Origin: Rhodospirillales bacterium | GTDB taxonomy: Bacteria; Pseudomonadota; Alphaproteobacteria; Acetobacterales; Acetobacteraceae | Direction: 5' to 3' | Assembly: GCA_025351925.1 (NCBI GenBank) | Contig: JANXVC010000337.1 | Span: forward strand, 1-48,683 | DNA length: 48,683 nt | Shown here: positions 25,495-33,461 of the stretch, in pieces | Numbering within the stretch: position 1 is the stretch's first letter | How the letters are laid out: the number at the start of each line of letters is the position of its first letter | Made by a program: the position numbers and the translations under genes | Notes under the pieces: generated by a model | Told to the model about the DNA's origin: nothing | What the model saw: the letters and a program-made list of their open reading frames with translations, nothing else | Database searches by the model: none

Positions 25495-26520
25495 ATGATG
25501 GACGCTGGGAACATGACAACCCGCCGGGCGCTGTTGCGGACTGCCGGCGCGTTGGCTGCGGCACCCGCCATCATCGGCCGGGCCCAGGCGGCGCCGCTGC
25601 GGATGCGGCTGTCCAGCTCGCTGCCCAATGACCCGAAATATGCCAACGGCCGCACCTTCTCCGACCTGCTGCAAAAGGCGCTGGGCGAGAACGGCCTGGG
25701 CGAGCAGATCGCCATCCAGTTCTTCCCGGACAACCAGCTGGGCCAGGAGATCGACGTCATCAACTCGGTGAAGCTCGGCGTTATCGACATGATGGTGTCA
25801 GGCACGTCGATCTCCGCCAACCTCGTGCCGTTGGTGGGCGTGCTGGACCTCGGCTATTTGTTCCAAAGCTTCCCGCAGCAGACCCGGGCGATCGACGCCG
25901 GGGCGGGCAGGCCGATCGAGGATGCGCTGCTCAAGGGCGCCGGCATCCACGTGATCGCCTGGTCGTACAACTTCGGCGCCCGCAGCGTGCTGACGAAAAA
26001 GCCGGTGAGCACGCCGGAGGATTTGGCCGGCCTGAAGATACGCACCCTGCCTAATCCCGTGATCACCGAGTGCCTTCGCCTGATGGGCGCCGCCGCGACC
26101 CCGTTGGCGTTCGGCGAGATCTACACCGCGCTGCAGGCCGGCGTGCTGGACGGGCTGGAGCATGATCCGCCGACCATCCTGGCCAGCAAATTCTACGAGA
26201 CCGCCAAGTTCTACGCGCTGACCGAGCACATCTTCTCGCCGCTGGTGGCGTATTTCAGCGATGTCACCTTCAAGCGCATGGACCCGAAGCTGCGGGAGGG
26301 GTTCCTGGATGCCGCGAAGCGCGCCGCGGTGGCGCACCGGGCGCACGGGCTGGCGGCGGAGCAGGAGGCGCTCGGCGTGCTGAAGGCGAACGGCGTCACG
26401 GTGACCGCCTGCGACAAAGCAGCGTTCCGCACGCGGGTGCTGCCGCAGACCGAGACGTTCCTGCGCCGCATGCCGGACGCAAAGCCGGTGGTGGACCGCA
26501 TTCAGGACACTTCTGCCTAG
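25495..26520 (+). CDS. TRAP transporter substrate-binding protein, DctP-like, Tat signal
   Basis: Periplasmic receptor of 341 residues. The N-terminus has a twin-arginine motif (TTRRALLR), a hydrophobic stretch and a cleavage-like site after GRAQA. The DctP fold shows in FFPDNQLGQEIDVINSVKLG, MMVSGTSISA, AWSYNFGARS, PEDLAGLKIRTLPNPV (the Arg that binds a ligand carboxylate in this family) and FGEIYTALQAGVLDGLEHD. GGGAG precedes two adjacent ATGs (25495, 25498); the second is better spaced. The stop is followed within 2 bp by the fused membrane subunit. An organic-acid ligand is expected from the family. Confidence 0.92.
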   Translation: MMDAGNMTTRRALLRTAGALAAAPAIIGRAQAAPLRMRLSSSLPNDPKYANGRTFSDLLQKALGENGLGEQIAIQFFPDNQLGQEIDVINSVKLGVIDMMVSGTSISANLVPLVGVLDLGYLFQSFPQQTRAIDAGAGRPIEDALLKGAGIHVIAWSYNFGARSVLTKKPVSTPEDLAGLKIRTLPNPVITECLRLMGAAATPLAFGEIYTALQAGVLDGLEHDPPTILASKFYETAKFYALTEHIFSPLVAYFSDVTFKRMDPKLREGFLDAAKRAAVAHRAHGLAAEQEALGVLKANGVTVTACDKAAFRTRVLPQTETFLRRMPDAKPVVDRIQDTSA

Positions 26521-26521
26521 C

Positions 26522-28378
26522 GTGATGCCCTGGCCGGTGCCTGGCCTGCACCGCACCCTCGACCGCGTCATCGGCCCGATGCTGACCGCGGTCGATACGG
26601 TGGCCGCGATACTGCTGTTCCTGGACCTTCTCGTCGTATCGGCGTCCGTGCTGTCCCGCTACGCGCTGAACGCGCCGATCGAGTGGGCCGACGACGTGGC
26701 CCGGGAGCTGATGGTCGCTTCGAGCTTTTTCGGCGCGGCCGGGGCCATCGCGCGGGGCGAGAACGTCGGCGTGTCGTTCTTCGTCGATCGCCTCGACCCG
26801 GCGGCCCAGCGGGCAGCGGCGGCGGCCAGCAGCCTCGCCGTGGCCGTGACCGCCAGCGCCGTGGCGCTCTATGCGTTGCGGCTCGGGGCGCTCACCACAG
26901 GGCAGACCACCGGGTCGGGCCTGCCGCTGGAGTGGGGGTTCTACCCCATGGGCGCCGCCGGCGTGTGCATGGCGGTATTCAGTCTGCACCGGTTGATCGA
27001 GCTGCCGGCAAGCGCCGTCCTGGCGGGCGCTGCGGTCGCAGCCGGCGTCGGCGCGCTGCTGTTCGGCTGGGGCGCGCTGAGCGCCGAGCCGCCGGCCACG
27101 CTGATCATGCTTGTGGGCTTCCTCGTCTGCCTCGTGGGTGGCATGCCGATCGGCTTCGTGCTGGCGTTGTCGGCTTTGCTGTTCGTCTGGATCGAGGGCA
27201 CGCTGCCCGGCGTCATCTTCGCGCAGCAGCTCGCCCGCGGCATCGACAATTTCGTGCTGCTGGCCATCCCGTTCTTCATTCTGGTCGGCTACGTGATGGA
27301 GGCGAACGGCATGTCCGTCCGCATCATCGCGCTGCTGGAGCGCCTGGTCGGCCGGGTGCGCGGCGGGCTGAATGTCGTCATGGTGCTGGCGATGGTCGTG
27401 TTCTCCGGCATTTCGGGGTCGAAGATGGCGGACGTGGCCGCGGTCGGCTCCGTGCTGATCCCGGCGGCGCGGCGGTCGGGGCAGAATCCGGGGCATGCCG
27501 TGGCGCTGCTGGCCGCGTCCGCCGTGATGGCAGAGACCATCCCGCCCTGCATCAACCTGATCATCTTGGGCTTCGTCGCCAGCCTGTCGATCGGCGGGCT
27601 GTTCATGGCCGGGCTGGTGCCGGCGGCGCTGATGGCGGCGGCGTTGATCGGCGTCGCCGTGCTGTTCGGCAGCCGTACCGGCCGGCTGGAGTGGGACGCA
27701 ATCCCGCGACCGCCCCTGCGCACGCTATGGAGCGGCGCCGTCGTGGTCGTGGGCCTGCTGGTCATCATCTTCGGCGGTTTCCGCTCGGGCTTCGCGACGG
27801 CGACCGAGATTTCGGCCTTCGCAGCCGTATATGCGCTGGTGGTGGGAGGCATCGCCTTCCGGGAGCTGAGCCTGCGCAGCACGGCGCGCACCTTCGTCCA
27901 CGCGGCGACGCGGTCCGGGCTCGTGCTGTTCATCGTCGCGGCGGCACAGGCGGTGGCGTTTCTGCTGACCATCCAACAGATCCCGCACGCGCTCGCCGAG
28001 GCGATGATCGCGCTGTCGCGGGATCACGGCACCTGGATGTTCATGCTGCTCAGCATCGGCATCCTGATCGTCATGGGATCGATGCTGGAGGGCGCGGCGG
28101 CGCTCATCATCTTCGGGCCGCTTCTGGTGCCAGTGGCAGCGCAGCTCGGCATCGCGCCGCTGCATTACGGGGTGGTGCTGGTGATCGCGATGGGCATCGG
28201 CCTGTTCGCACCGCCGCTGGGGCTCGGGCTGTATGGCGCCTGCCTGATCGGCGGGGTGCCGATCGAGGTGACGGTCAAGCCGATGCTAGCCTATCTATCC
28301 CTGCTGCTCGCCTGCCTGCTGCTGATCGCATTCGTCCCGGCCCTCGCAATGTGGCTGCCGCATGCGATGGGGTACTAA
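26522..28378 (+). CDS. TRAP transporter fused small and large membrane subunits (DctQM)
   Basis: Membrane protein of 618 residues. Residues about 1-170 are the DctQ part with four hydrophobic segments (SRYALNAPIEWADDVAREL is the typical loop). Residues from about 190 are the DctM part (VGGMPIGFVLALSALLFVW, LLAIPFFILVGYVM, FSGISGSKMADVAAVGSVLI, APPLGLGLYGACLIGG). Such fusions are well known and form a cation-coupled importer with the DctP protein upstream. GTG at 26522 or ATG at 26525 is the start. The 3' side is a gene-poor 360-bp stretch without an obvious terminator. Confidence 0.93.
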   Translation: MMPWPVPGLHRTLDRVIGPMLTAVDTVAAILLFLDLLVVSASVLSRYALNAPIEWADDVARELMVASSFFGAAGAIARGENVGVSFFVDRLDPAAQRAAAAASSLAVAVTASAVALYALRLGALTTGQTTGSGLPLEWGFYPMGAAGVCMAVFSLHRLIELPASAVLAGAAVAAGVGALLFGWGALSAEPPATLIMLVGFLVCLVGGMPIGFVLALSALLFVWIEGTLPGVIFAQQLARGIDNFVLLAIPFFILVGYVMEANGMSVRIIALLERLVGRVRGGLNVVMVLAMVVFSGISGSKMADVAAVGSVLIPAARRSGQNPGHAVALLAASAVMAETIPPCINLIILGFVASLSIGGLFMAGLVPAALMAAALIGVAVLFGSRTGRLEWDAIPRPPLRTLWSGAVVVVGLLVIIFGGFRSGFATATEISAFAAVYALVVGGIAFRELSLRSTARTFVHAATRSGLVLFIVAAAQAVAFLLTIQQIPHALAEAMIALSRDHGTWMFMLLSIGILIVMGSMLEGAAALIIFGPLLVPVAAQLGIAPLHYGVVLVIAMGIGLFAPPLGLGLYGACLIGGVPIEVTVKPMLAYLSLLLACLLLIAFVPALAMWLPHAMGY

Positions 28379-28741
28379 GGAAGCGTATTAGGCGCTGTTA
28401 TTAACTGCGGCCCAGGTCGTGGCCCTGTGCCGCTGGAGTATAGCAAAGACAATGAAGTGCATTCCCTTGATAGTTTCTGGCAGGCGCAGCACGGCGCGCG
28501 AGGAGTGCTCGCACCAATTGGCACTTTCAGGCAAAAAAAATCAGGTAATGCGCAAAAAGCGCCCACTTATCGTCAGACACGTCAGACGGATGCAGCTTGC
28601 GAACAGTCGTGGCGCCTTAGACATGGGAACCCAACCGAACGCAGTCCATAACAGCGTCTGACATTGGCTACTAGAAAGTCGATTGTAATTGCGGCGCTGT
28701 CGTCCGGACTAAATATCACAATAAGGCGGGCATGGTTGCTT
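28379..28741. other. Gene-poor stretch, lower GC, short repeats
   Basis: About 360 bp between the TRAP gene and the Hsp70-like gene end. The base composition looks clearly less GC-rich than the neighbours. Short frames (28419-28661, 28427-28651) show no ribosome site or known motif. A 9-base unit (CGTCAGAC plus A or G) is repeated at 28571-28588, and its complement CGTCTGAC lies at 28655-28662, giving an 8-bp inverted repeat around a 66-base loop. A small hairpin GCGC-AAAAA-GCGC is near 28548-28562. It could be a gene remnant or an untranslated RNA; nothing is proved. Confidence 0.35.
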
Positions 28742-30004
28742 CTACTGCGACAGACGATCGCGCCCGATCAGCGCCAGGCCCTCGGCCACCGAGACAAACT
28801 CGCCGCCGCCGGATACCCGCTCTGTGCCGAAGCGCTGTTCGAATAGGCGGCGCACCGCCGGAACGAAGGCAGTACCGCCGGTCAGGAATACGCGGTCAAC
28901 GGCGTCAGCCGGGATGCCGGCCTGCAGCAGCGCGCGGTCCACGGCGGCGGAGAGCTGAAGCAGATCGGGCGCGATCCAGGCCTCGAACTCCGCGCGCTCG
29001 ATCACGGCTTCGATCGTGATCCCGGCGTGGTCGAACCGCAGCGTGGCGCGGTCGGCGTGCGACAGTTCGGCCTTCACCGCCGAGACCGTTTGGTATAGCT
29101 GGTAGCCCAGCTCCTCCTCGATCAGCCGGACGAGCTGACGCAGCTTGGCCGGCTCGGCGGCAGTGCGCGCGACGTCGTTGATCTCCCGCAGCATGCGCGG
29201 CGAGCGCATCAGCGACAGCCGGTGCCAGCGCGCGAAACCTGCGTAGTATTCGATCGGCACTGGCATGTCGGTGCCCATGATTTTATAGGTGCTGCCTTTG
29301 CCCAGCAACGGCGAGACCACGCGGTCGATGATGCGGAAGTCGAAGCTGTCGCCGGCGATGCCGACGCCCGTGGTGGCCAGCGCGGTGACGGGCCGGACTG
29401 CGCCGGGCTCAAAGCGCAGCAGCGAGAAGTCGCTGGTGCCGCCGCCGAAGTCGCCGATCAGCACGGTCGCGGGCCCGTCCAGCGTGCGGGTGAAGCGGTA
29501 GCCGGCGGCTTCGGGCTCAAACGCCACATCGACCTCGCCGAGGCCGGCCAGGCGATATGCGTCGCGCAGCCGTGCCTCGCCCAGCGCGTCGTCGGCCTGG
29601 TCGCCGGCGAACCGCACCGGGCGGCCGGCGACGATGCGGATGCCAGCGCGGTCCGTGCCGTCCAGCAGCGCCCGCAGGAACAGCGCCACCATCTGCTCCA
29701 GCGTGAACGGGCGGTTGTGCACCTGGGTGCGGGTGAAACTGCCCTGTGCCAGATAGGTCTTGAGCGACATGATCAGCCGACTGTCGCGGGGGTCGTCGAG
29801 GTAGGCCTCGATCGCCGCTGGCCCGGCCGCGTGCTGCAGCGTGCGGGCGCCGGGGCCGCCGGTCCAGAAGCACAGCACGGAGCGGAACACGTCCACTGCA
29901 TCGGCGCCGATGGCGAAACGCTGGGTGCGCACCTCGCCGTCCGCGCCAAGCACGGCGACCACGCTGTTGGTGGTGCCGAAGTCGATACCGATCAGGGGGG
30001 TCAT
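28742..30004 (-). CDS. Short Hsp70-family ATPase (YegD-like), no substrate-binding domain
   Basis: Actin/Hsp70-fold protein of 420 residues. ATG at 30004 (MTPLIGIDFGTTNSVV) puts the phosphate-1 loop at the N-terminus as in relatives; ATG at 30022 is an alternative. The phosphate-2 loop is VLIGDFGGGTSDFSL, the adenosine motif is FLTGGTAFVPAVRRLFEQRF. The protein stops right after the nucleotide-binding domain, so the peptide-binding and lid domains of DnaK are missing, as in YegD-type proteins whose role is poorly known. It is divergent from a GreA/GreB-like gene. Cytoplasmic ATP binding is likely; a chaperone role is not shown. Confidence 0.9.
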   Translation of the reverse strand: MTPLIGIDFGTTNSVVAVLGADGEVRTQRFAIGADAVDVFRSVLCFWTGGPGARTLQHAAGPAAIEAYLDDPRDSRLIMSLKTYLAQGSFTRTQVHNRPFTLEQMVALFLRALLDGTDRAGIRIVAGRPVRFAGDQADDALGEARLRDAYRLAGLGEVDVAFEPEAAGYRFTRTLDGPATVLIGDFGGGTSDFSLLRFEPGAVRPVTALATTGVGIAGDSFDFRIIDRVVSPLLGKGSTYKIMGTDMPVPIEYYAGFARWHRLSLMRSPRMLREINDVARTAAEPAKLRQLVRLIEEELGYQLYQTVSAVKAELSHADRATLRFDHAGITIEAVIERAEFEAWIAPDLLQLSAAVDRALLQAGIPADAVDRVFLTGGTAFVPAVRRLFEQRFGTERVSGGGEFVSVAEGLALIGRDRLSQ

Positions 30005-30113
30005 CGCAGCGGCATCCCGCATGCCTGGCCCTCCGCGTCAAGCGCTTTGGCGCATGGACAGGCTCTTTGCAACTGGGCTGAGCGGTTGTTAAATGGCGCG
30101 GGAGGGACCGACG

Positions 30114-30584
30114 ATGAGCAGAGCCTTCGTATCCGAAGCGGCGGCCGAGGCGAGCGCCGCCATCCGGCCGGAGCGCCCGGTCAGCGCGGCGCCGAACCTC
30201 GTGACCCCGCACGGGTTGGAGCTCATCGAGGCCCAGGTGACGCGGCTCCAGCGATTGCTGGACGGCAGCGCATCCGACGACCCGCAACGTGCGGCGGCGG
30301 CACGGGATCTGCGTTATTGGCGTAGCCGGCAAGCCTCCACCCAGGTGATCGCGCCCGCATCCGCCGAGCCGACGGAGGTTGCTTTTGGCACACGGGTGAA
30401 AATCCGCCGGGGCGGCGCCACGTTCACCTACCAGATCGTTGGCGAGGACGAGGCCGATCCGCCCAACGGGCTGCTGAGCTGGACGTCCCCGCTGGCTCGG
30501 TCGCTGATGGGTGCACAGCCCGGCGATGTCGTGGAGAGCGACGACCGACCGCCAGTGACGGTTGAGGCGGTTGAGCGCGGCTAG
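30114..30584 (+). CDS. GreA/GreB-family transcription factor-like protein
   Basis: Protein of 156 residues. ATG at 30114 follows GGGAGGGAC by a good distance; ATG at 30093 lacks a site. After a 30-residue Ala-rich leader comes a helical segment (TPHGLELIEAQVTRLQRLLD) and a helix with ARDLRYWRSRQAS. The FKBP-like C-terminal domain follows (FGTRVKIRRGG, FTYQIVGEDEADP, ISWTSPLARSLMG-like, GDVV). True GreA/GreB cleavage factors have GDxSENxEY at the coiled-coil tip; here that place reads SASDDPQRAA, so RNA-cleavage stimulation is doubtful. It probably binds RNA polymerase. It is followed after 13 bp by an MFS gene. Confidence 0.85.
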   Translation: MSRAFVSEAAAEASAAIRPERPVSAAPNLVTPHGLELIEAQVTRLQRLLDGSASDDPQRAAAARDLRYWRSRQASTQVIAPASAEPTEVAFGTRVKIRRGGATFTYQIVGEDEADPPNGLLSWTSPLARSLMGAQPGDVVESDDRPPVTVEAVERG

Positions 30585-30597
30585 AAGGCGTTTACCG

Positions 30598-31818
30598 GTG
30601 GGACGTTTGGCAGAGCCGGGCAGGACCGGCCTGCGCGCCATCCCGCGCGGGGTATGGATGCTGGGGTTGGTGAGCCTGTTCATGGACGCCTCGTCCGAGC
30701 TGGTGCACAGCCTGCTGCCGGTGTTCCTCGTCGGCACGCTGGGCGCCAGCGCCGCCGAGGTCGGCTTGATCGAGGGCGTGGCCGAGGCGACGGCGCTGGT
30801 GACCAAGGTGTTTTCCGGCGTGCTTAGCGATTGGTTCGGGCGTCGTAAGCTGCTGGCCGTCATCGGCTATGGCCTGGCGGCGCTGACCAAGCCGTTTTTT
30901 GCGCTGGCGGCCACGGTGGAGGCGGTGGTGCTCGCCCGCTTCATGGACCGCATCGGCAAGGGCATCCGCGGCGCGCCCCGGGACGCGCTGGTGGCCGACC
31001 TCGTGCCGCCGGAGATACGTGGCGCCGCCTTCGGCCTGCGGCAGTCGCTTGACACCATCGGCGCCGTGCTTGGCCCGCTGTTGGCGATCGCCGCCATGGC
31101 GCTGTTTGCCGGCGACATCCGCCTGGTGTTCTGGCTCGCCGTCCCGCCGGCCTTCGTCGCGGTCGCGCTGCTGGCGTTGGGCGTCGAGGAGCCTGCCGCC
31201 GTTAGAAACGCACGACCACCGCGCACGCCGATCCGCCGGGCGGAACTGAGGCAATTGACCCACGCCTATTGGATGGTGGTCGGACTAGGCGCCGTGCTGA
31301 CCTTGGCGCGTTTCAGCGAGGCCTTCCTGGTGCTGCGGGCTGCCGACACCGGACTGCCGAACACTCTGGTGCCGCTGGTGCTGGTGGTGATGAGCCTCGC
31401 CTATACGCTGAGCGCCTACCCCGCCGGCGCGCTGTCCGACCGCATGGACCGCACAGACCTGCTGGCGGTGGGCATGGCTGTGCTGATCGCCGCCGACGCA
31501 GTGCTGGCTTTGTCGGGCGGCATCGCTGCGACGCTCCTGGGTGTCGCGCTCTGGGGCCTGCACATGGGGTTCACCCAGGGCCTGCTCGCGGCGATGGTGG
31601 CCGATACCGCTCCGGAGCGCCTGCGCGGCACCGCATTCGGGCTGTTCAACCTGGTGGGCGGCGGCGCTCTATTGGTGGCCAGTGTCGTCGCGGGCGCGCT
31701 GTGGGACGCGGCGGGTCCGGCCGCGACGTTTTGGGCCGGGGCAGCATTTACCGCTGCAGCACTCAGCGGCCTCCTGGTGATGCGCCGAGGCCGGTGGTCT
31801 CAAATTCCTGATCCGTGA
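30598..31818 (+). CDS. MFS transporter
   Basis: Membrane protein of 406 residues with about 12 hydrophobic segments. GTG at 30598 is preferred since AAGGCG lies 8 bases upstream; ATG at 30562 lies inside the upstream gene. The MFS loop motif appears as SGVLSDWFGRRKLL between helices 2 and 3, with a second copy YPAGALSDRMDRTDLL in the other half. RFMDRIGKGIRGAPRDALVAD is a conserved block of one MFS subfamily of unknown substrate. It may export a small compound. The stop lies one base from the end of the convergent dmeF, leaving no room for a terminator. Confidence 0.9.
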   Translation: MGRLAEPGRTGLRAIPRGVWMLGLVSLFMDASSELVHSLLPVFLVGTLGASAAEVGLIEGVAEATALVTKVFSGVLSDWFGRRKLLAVIGYGLAALTKPFFALAATVEAVVLARFMDRIGKGIRGAPRDALVADLVPPEIRGAAFGLRQSLDTIGAVLGPLLAIAAMALFAGDIRLVFWLAVPPAFVAVALLALGVEEPAAVRNARPPRTPIRRAELRQLTHAYWMVVGLGAVLTLARFSEAFLVLRAADTGLPNTLVPLVLVVMSLAYTLSAYPAGALSDRMDRTDLLAVGMAVLIAADAVLALSGGIAATLLGVALWGLHMGFTQGLLAAMVADTAPERLRGTAFGLFNLVGGGALLVASVVAGALWDAAGPAATFWAGAAFTAAALSGLLVMRRGRWSQIPDP

Positions 31819-31819
31819 G

Positions 31820-33067
31820 CTACGCCCGATGCTCGACCTCAATGGTCACGTGGGACAGCGAGCGGAACCGGGCGAGGCGCTGCCGGTAGAACGCGGCTCC
31901 GCGGCTGCTGGTGGCCGTCGCGACCGCGACGATGGCGCCGAGGTGGCCCGGTCCCAGCCGCCAGACATGCAGGTCGGTCAGACGGTCGCCATCCCCCTCG
32001 ATGGCTGCGCGTACGCTCTCGGTCATCCGGCTGTCAGGGTTCATGTCGAGCAGGATGGCGCCGGTGTCGCGAACCAGGCCGTAGGCCCATGACGCGATGA
32101 CGCAGGCGCCGACGATGCCCGCCAGCGGATCCATCCAGAGCCAGCCGAACAGGCGCGCCAGCACCAGCCCCACGATGACAAGGACAGACACCGCAGCGTC
32201 GGCCATCACGTGAACAACCGCGGCGCGCATATTATTGTCGCGATGCGCTTTGCCGTGCGCGTGCTCGTGTTCCTCGAATTCCACGGTGTAGGCTATGCCG
32301 GCGACCTTTCCGGAGGCGGTGAAGGCGTGCGGCTCCGGGATGTCCTCGACCGATTCGAGGTAGGCGCCGCGGTCGGCCATCGCGAAGACCTGCCGCGCGC
32401 CGTATGGCCGGATGGTCTCCACCGTGACCGACGTTGGCGACACGGGTGACCCGTCCTCCCGTCGCAGGCGGAAGACGGGAGGCACTCCATCCTCAAACAC
32501 GCTGAGCACCAGCGCGCCATCAGCGGCTTGGATGCGGTGCTCCTCGTCATGCCCGTGCTCGCCATGTCCATGTTCGTGCCCATGGCCATGCCCATGGCCG
32601 CCGCCGAGCAGCCAGACCGAGCCGACATTCACCGCGAGTCCAAGGACCGCAATGGGGATGGCTTCGGCGAAGTGGATCGGCACCGGCGCGAACAGCCGAG
32701 ACAGCGACTCGTAGCCGATCAGCAGGGCAATCATCGCCAGGATGATCGCGGAGGTGAAGCCCGCGAGATCGCCCAGCTTGCCGGTGCCGAAGGTGAACCG
32801 CGCGTCATGCGCGTGGCGGCGCGAATAGCGGTAGGCCAGCGCCGCGAGCAGCAGCGCGCCGGCGTGCGTGGACATGTGCATGCCGTCCGCGACCAGGGCG
32901 ATGGAGCCGAACGCCAGGCCGCCGACGATCTCCAGCGCCATCATGGCGCCGCACAGCCAGATCACCGCCCAGGTCCGCCGCTCCGACGCGGCGTGCCCGT
33001 CGCCCAAGAACACATGGGAGTGCCCGGCGGATTGCTCGGCGTCACGCTGCTCAAGCGTTTGCAACAT
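31820..33067 (-). CDS. dmeF: Cation diffusion facilitator, DmeF-like Co/Ni exporter
   Basis: CDF-family divalent metal efflux protein of 415 residues in the inner membrane. It has six hydrophobic segments, with metal-site candidates ADGMHMSTHAGA in helix 2 and HVMAD (His286, Asp290) in helix 5. Between helices 4 and 5 is a long insert: a His-rich run (156-178, GHGHGHGHEHGHGEHGHDEE), an apparent beta-domain (about 184-266) and a second His cluster (267-275). This plan is that of DmeF, which exports cobalt and nickel. The cytoplasmic C-terminal domain ends in a ferredoxin-like fold (LTDLHVWRLGPGHLGAIV). It lies 11 bp after the dmeR repressor gene and should be under its control. Confidence 0.93.
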   Translation of the reverse strand: MLQTLEQRDAEQSAGHSHVFLGDGHAASERRTWAVIWLCGAMMALEIVGGLAFGSIALVADGMHMSTHAGALLLAALAYRYSRRHAHDARFTFGTGKLGDLAGFTSAIILAMIALLIGYESLSRLFAPVPIHFAEAIPIAVLGLAVNVGSVWLLGGGHGHGHGHEHGHGEHGHDEEHRIQAADGALVLSVFEDGVPPVFRLRREDGSPVSPTSVTVETIRPYGARQVFAMADRGAYLESVEDIPEPHAFTASGKVAGIAYTVEFEEHEHAHGKAHRDNNMRAAVVHVMADAAVSVLVIVGLVLARLFGWLWMDPLAGIVGACVIASWAYGLVRDTGAILLDMNPDSRMTESVRAAIEGDGDRLTDLHVWRLGPGHLGAIVAVATATSSRGAAFYRQRLARFRSLSHVTIEVEHRA

Positions 33068-33078
33068 CGTCGCGGTTC

Positions 33079-33354
33079 CTATTTCAGATAGCTGCGCACG
33101 ACGTCGAGCAGTTGCTCGACCGCGTCCGGTTTCAACGCGCCCGGATGCTGCTCCGCGTCCACGAGGTGGCTGCGCACGTGATCCTCGACAACCTCGGCCA
33201 TCAGGCCGGCCATCGCACCGCGGACGCCGGCGATGAGGTGCAGCACCTGCTCGCAGCCAGCCTCGTGTTCCACGGCGCGCTCGATGGCCTCGATCTGGCC
33301 CTTCATGCGCCGCACCCGGGCCAACAGTTTCTGCTTTTCGCGAACGGTGTGCAT
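33079..33354 (-). CDS. dmeR: RcnR/CsoR-family metal-sensing repressor, DmeR-like
   Basis: All-helical repressor of 91 residues, the full family length. The likely metal ligands follow the RcnR pattern: His2 (start MHTVREKQKLL), Cys34 (EAGCEQVL), His59 and His63 (EDHVRSHLV). That set points to nickel/cobalt rather than copper (CsoR) sensing; FrmR-like formaldehyde sensing is less likely because the partner is a metal exporter. It is the first gene of a two-gene operon with dmeF. A dyad with a G-tract lies 10-26 bp upstream of its ATG and is the probable operator. Confidence 0.92.
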   Translation of the reverse strand: MHTVREKQKLLARVRRMKGQIEAIERAVEHEAGCEQVLHLIAGVRGAMAGLMAEVVEDHVRSHLVDAEQHPGALKPDAVEQLLDVVRSYLK

Positions 33355-33363
33355 TGCAGAAGT

Positions 33364-33380
33364 ATAGGGGGCTAGCCTAT
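33364..33380. promoter_or_regulatory. Candidate DmeR operator (G-tract dyad)
   Basis: ATAGGGGGCTAGCCTAT: arms ATAGG and CCTAT enclose a centre that extends the G-run to five. RcnR and DmeR boxes are known for an A/T-flanked inverted repeat around a G/C tract, and this site sits directly upstream of dmeR on its 5' side. The position and form fit autoregulation of dmeRF; binding is inferred. Confidence 0.6.
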
Positions 33381-33461
33381 CGGGTTCAAGGAATGGTCAT
33401 GCCGAGGTGCGGACAGGCATTGATTTCACAACGGCGGCCCTGGCTCTATGCACGGGTGTGC

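Noticed and set aside
28419-28661. Two overlapping frames of 74-80 codons in the low-GC gap
   Set aside because: No start context and no recognisable family; the two frames overlap each other. Kept only as part of the gap description.
32581-32605. Repeated CCATGG/GGCCATG text in dmeF as a DNA repeat
   Set aside because: It encodes the His/Gly-rich metal-binding run of the exporter, so the repetition is explained by the protein.
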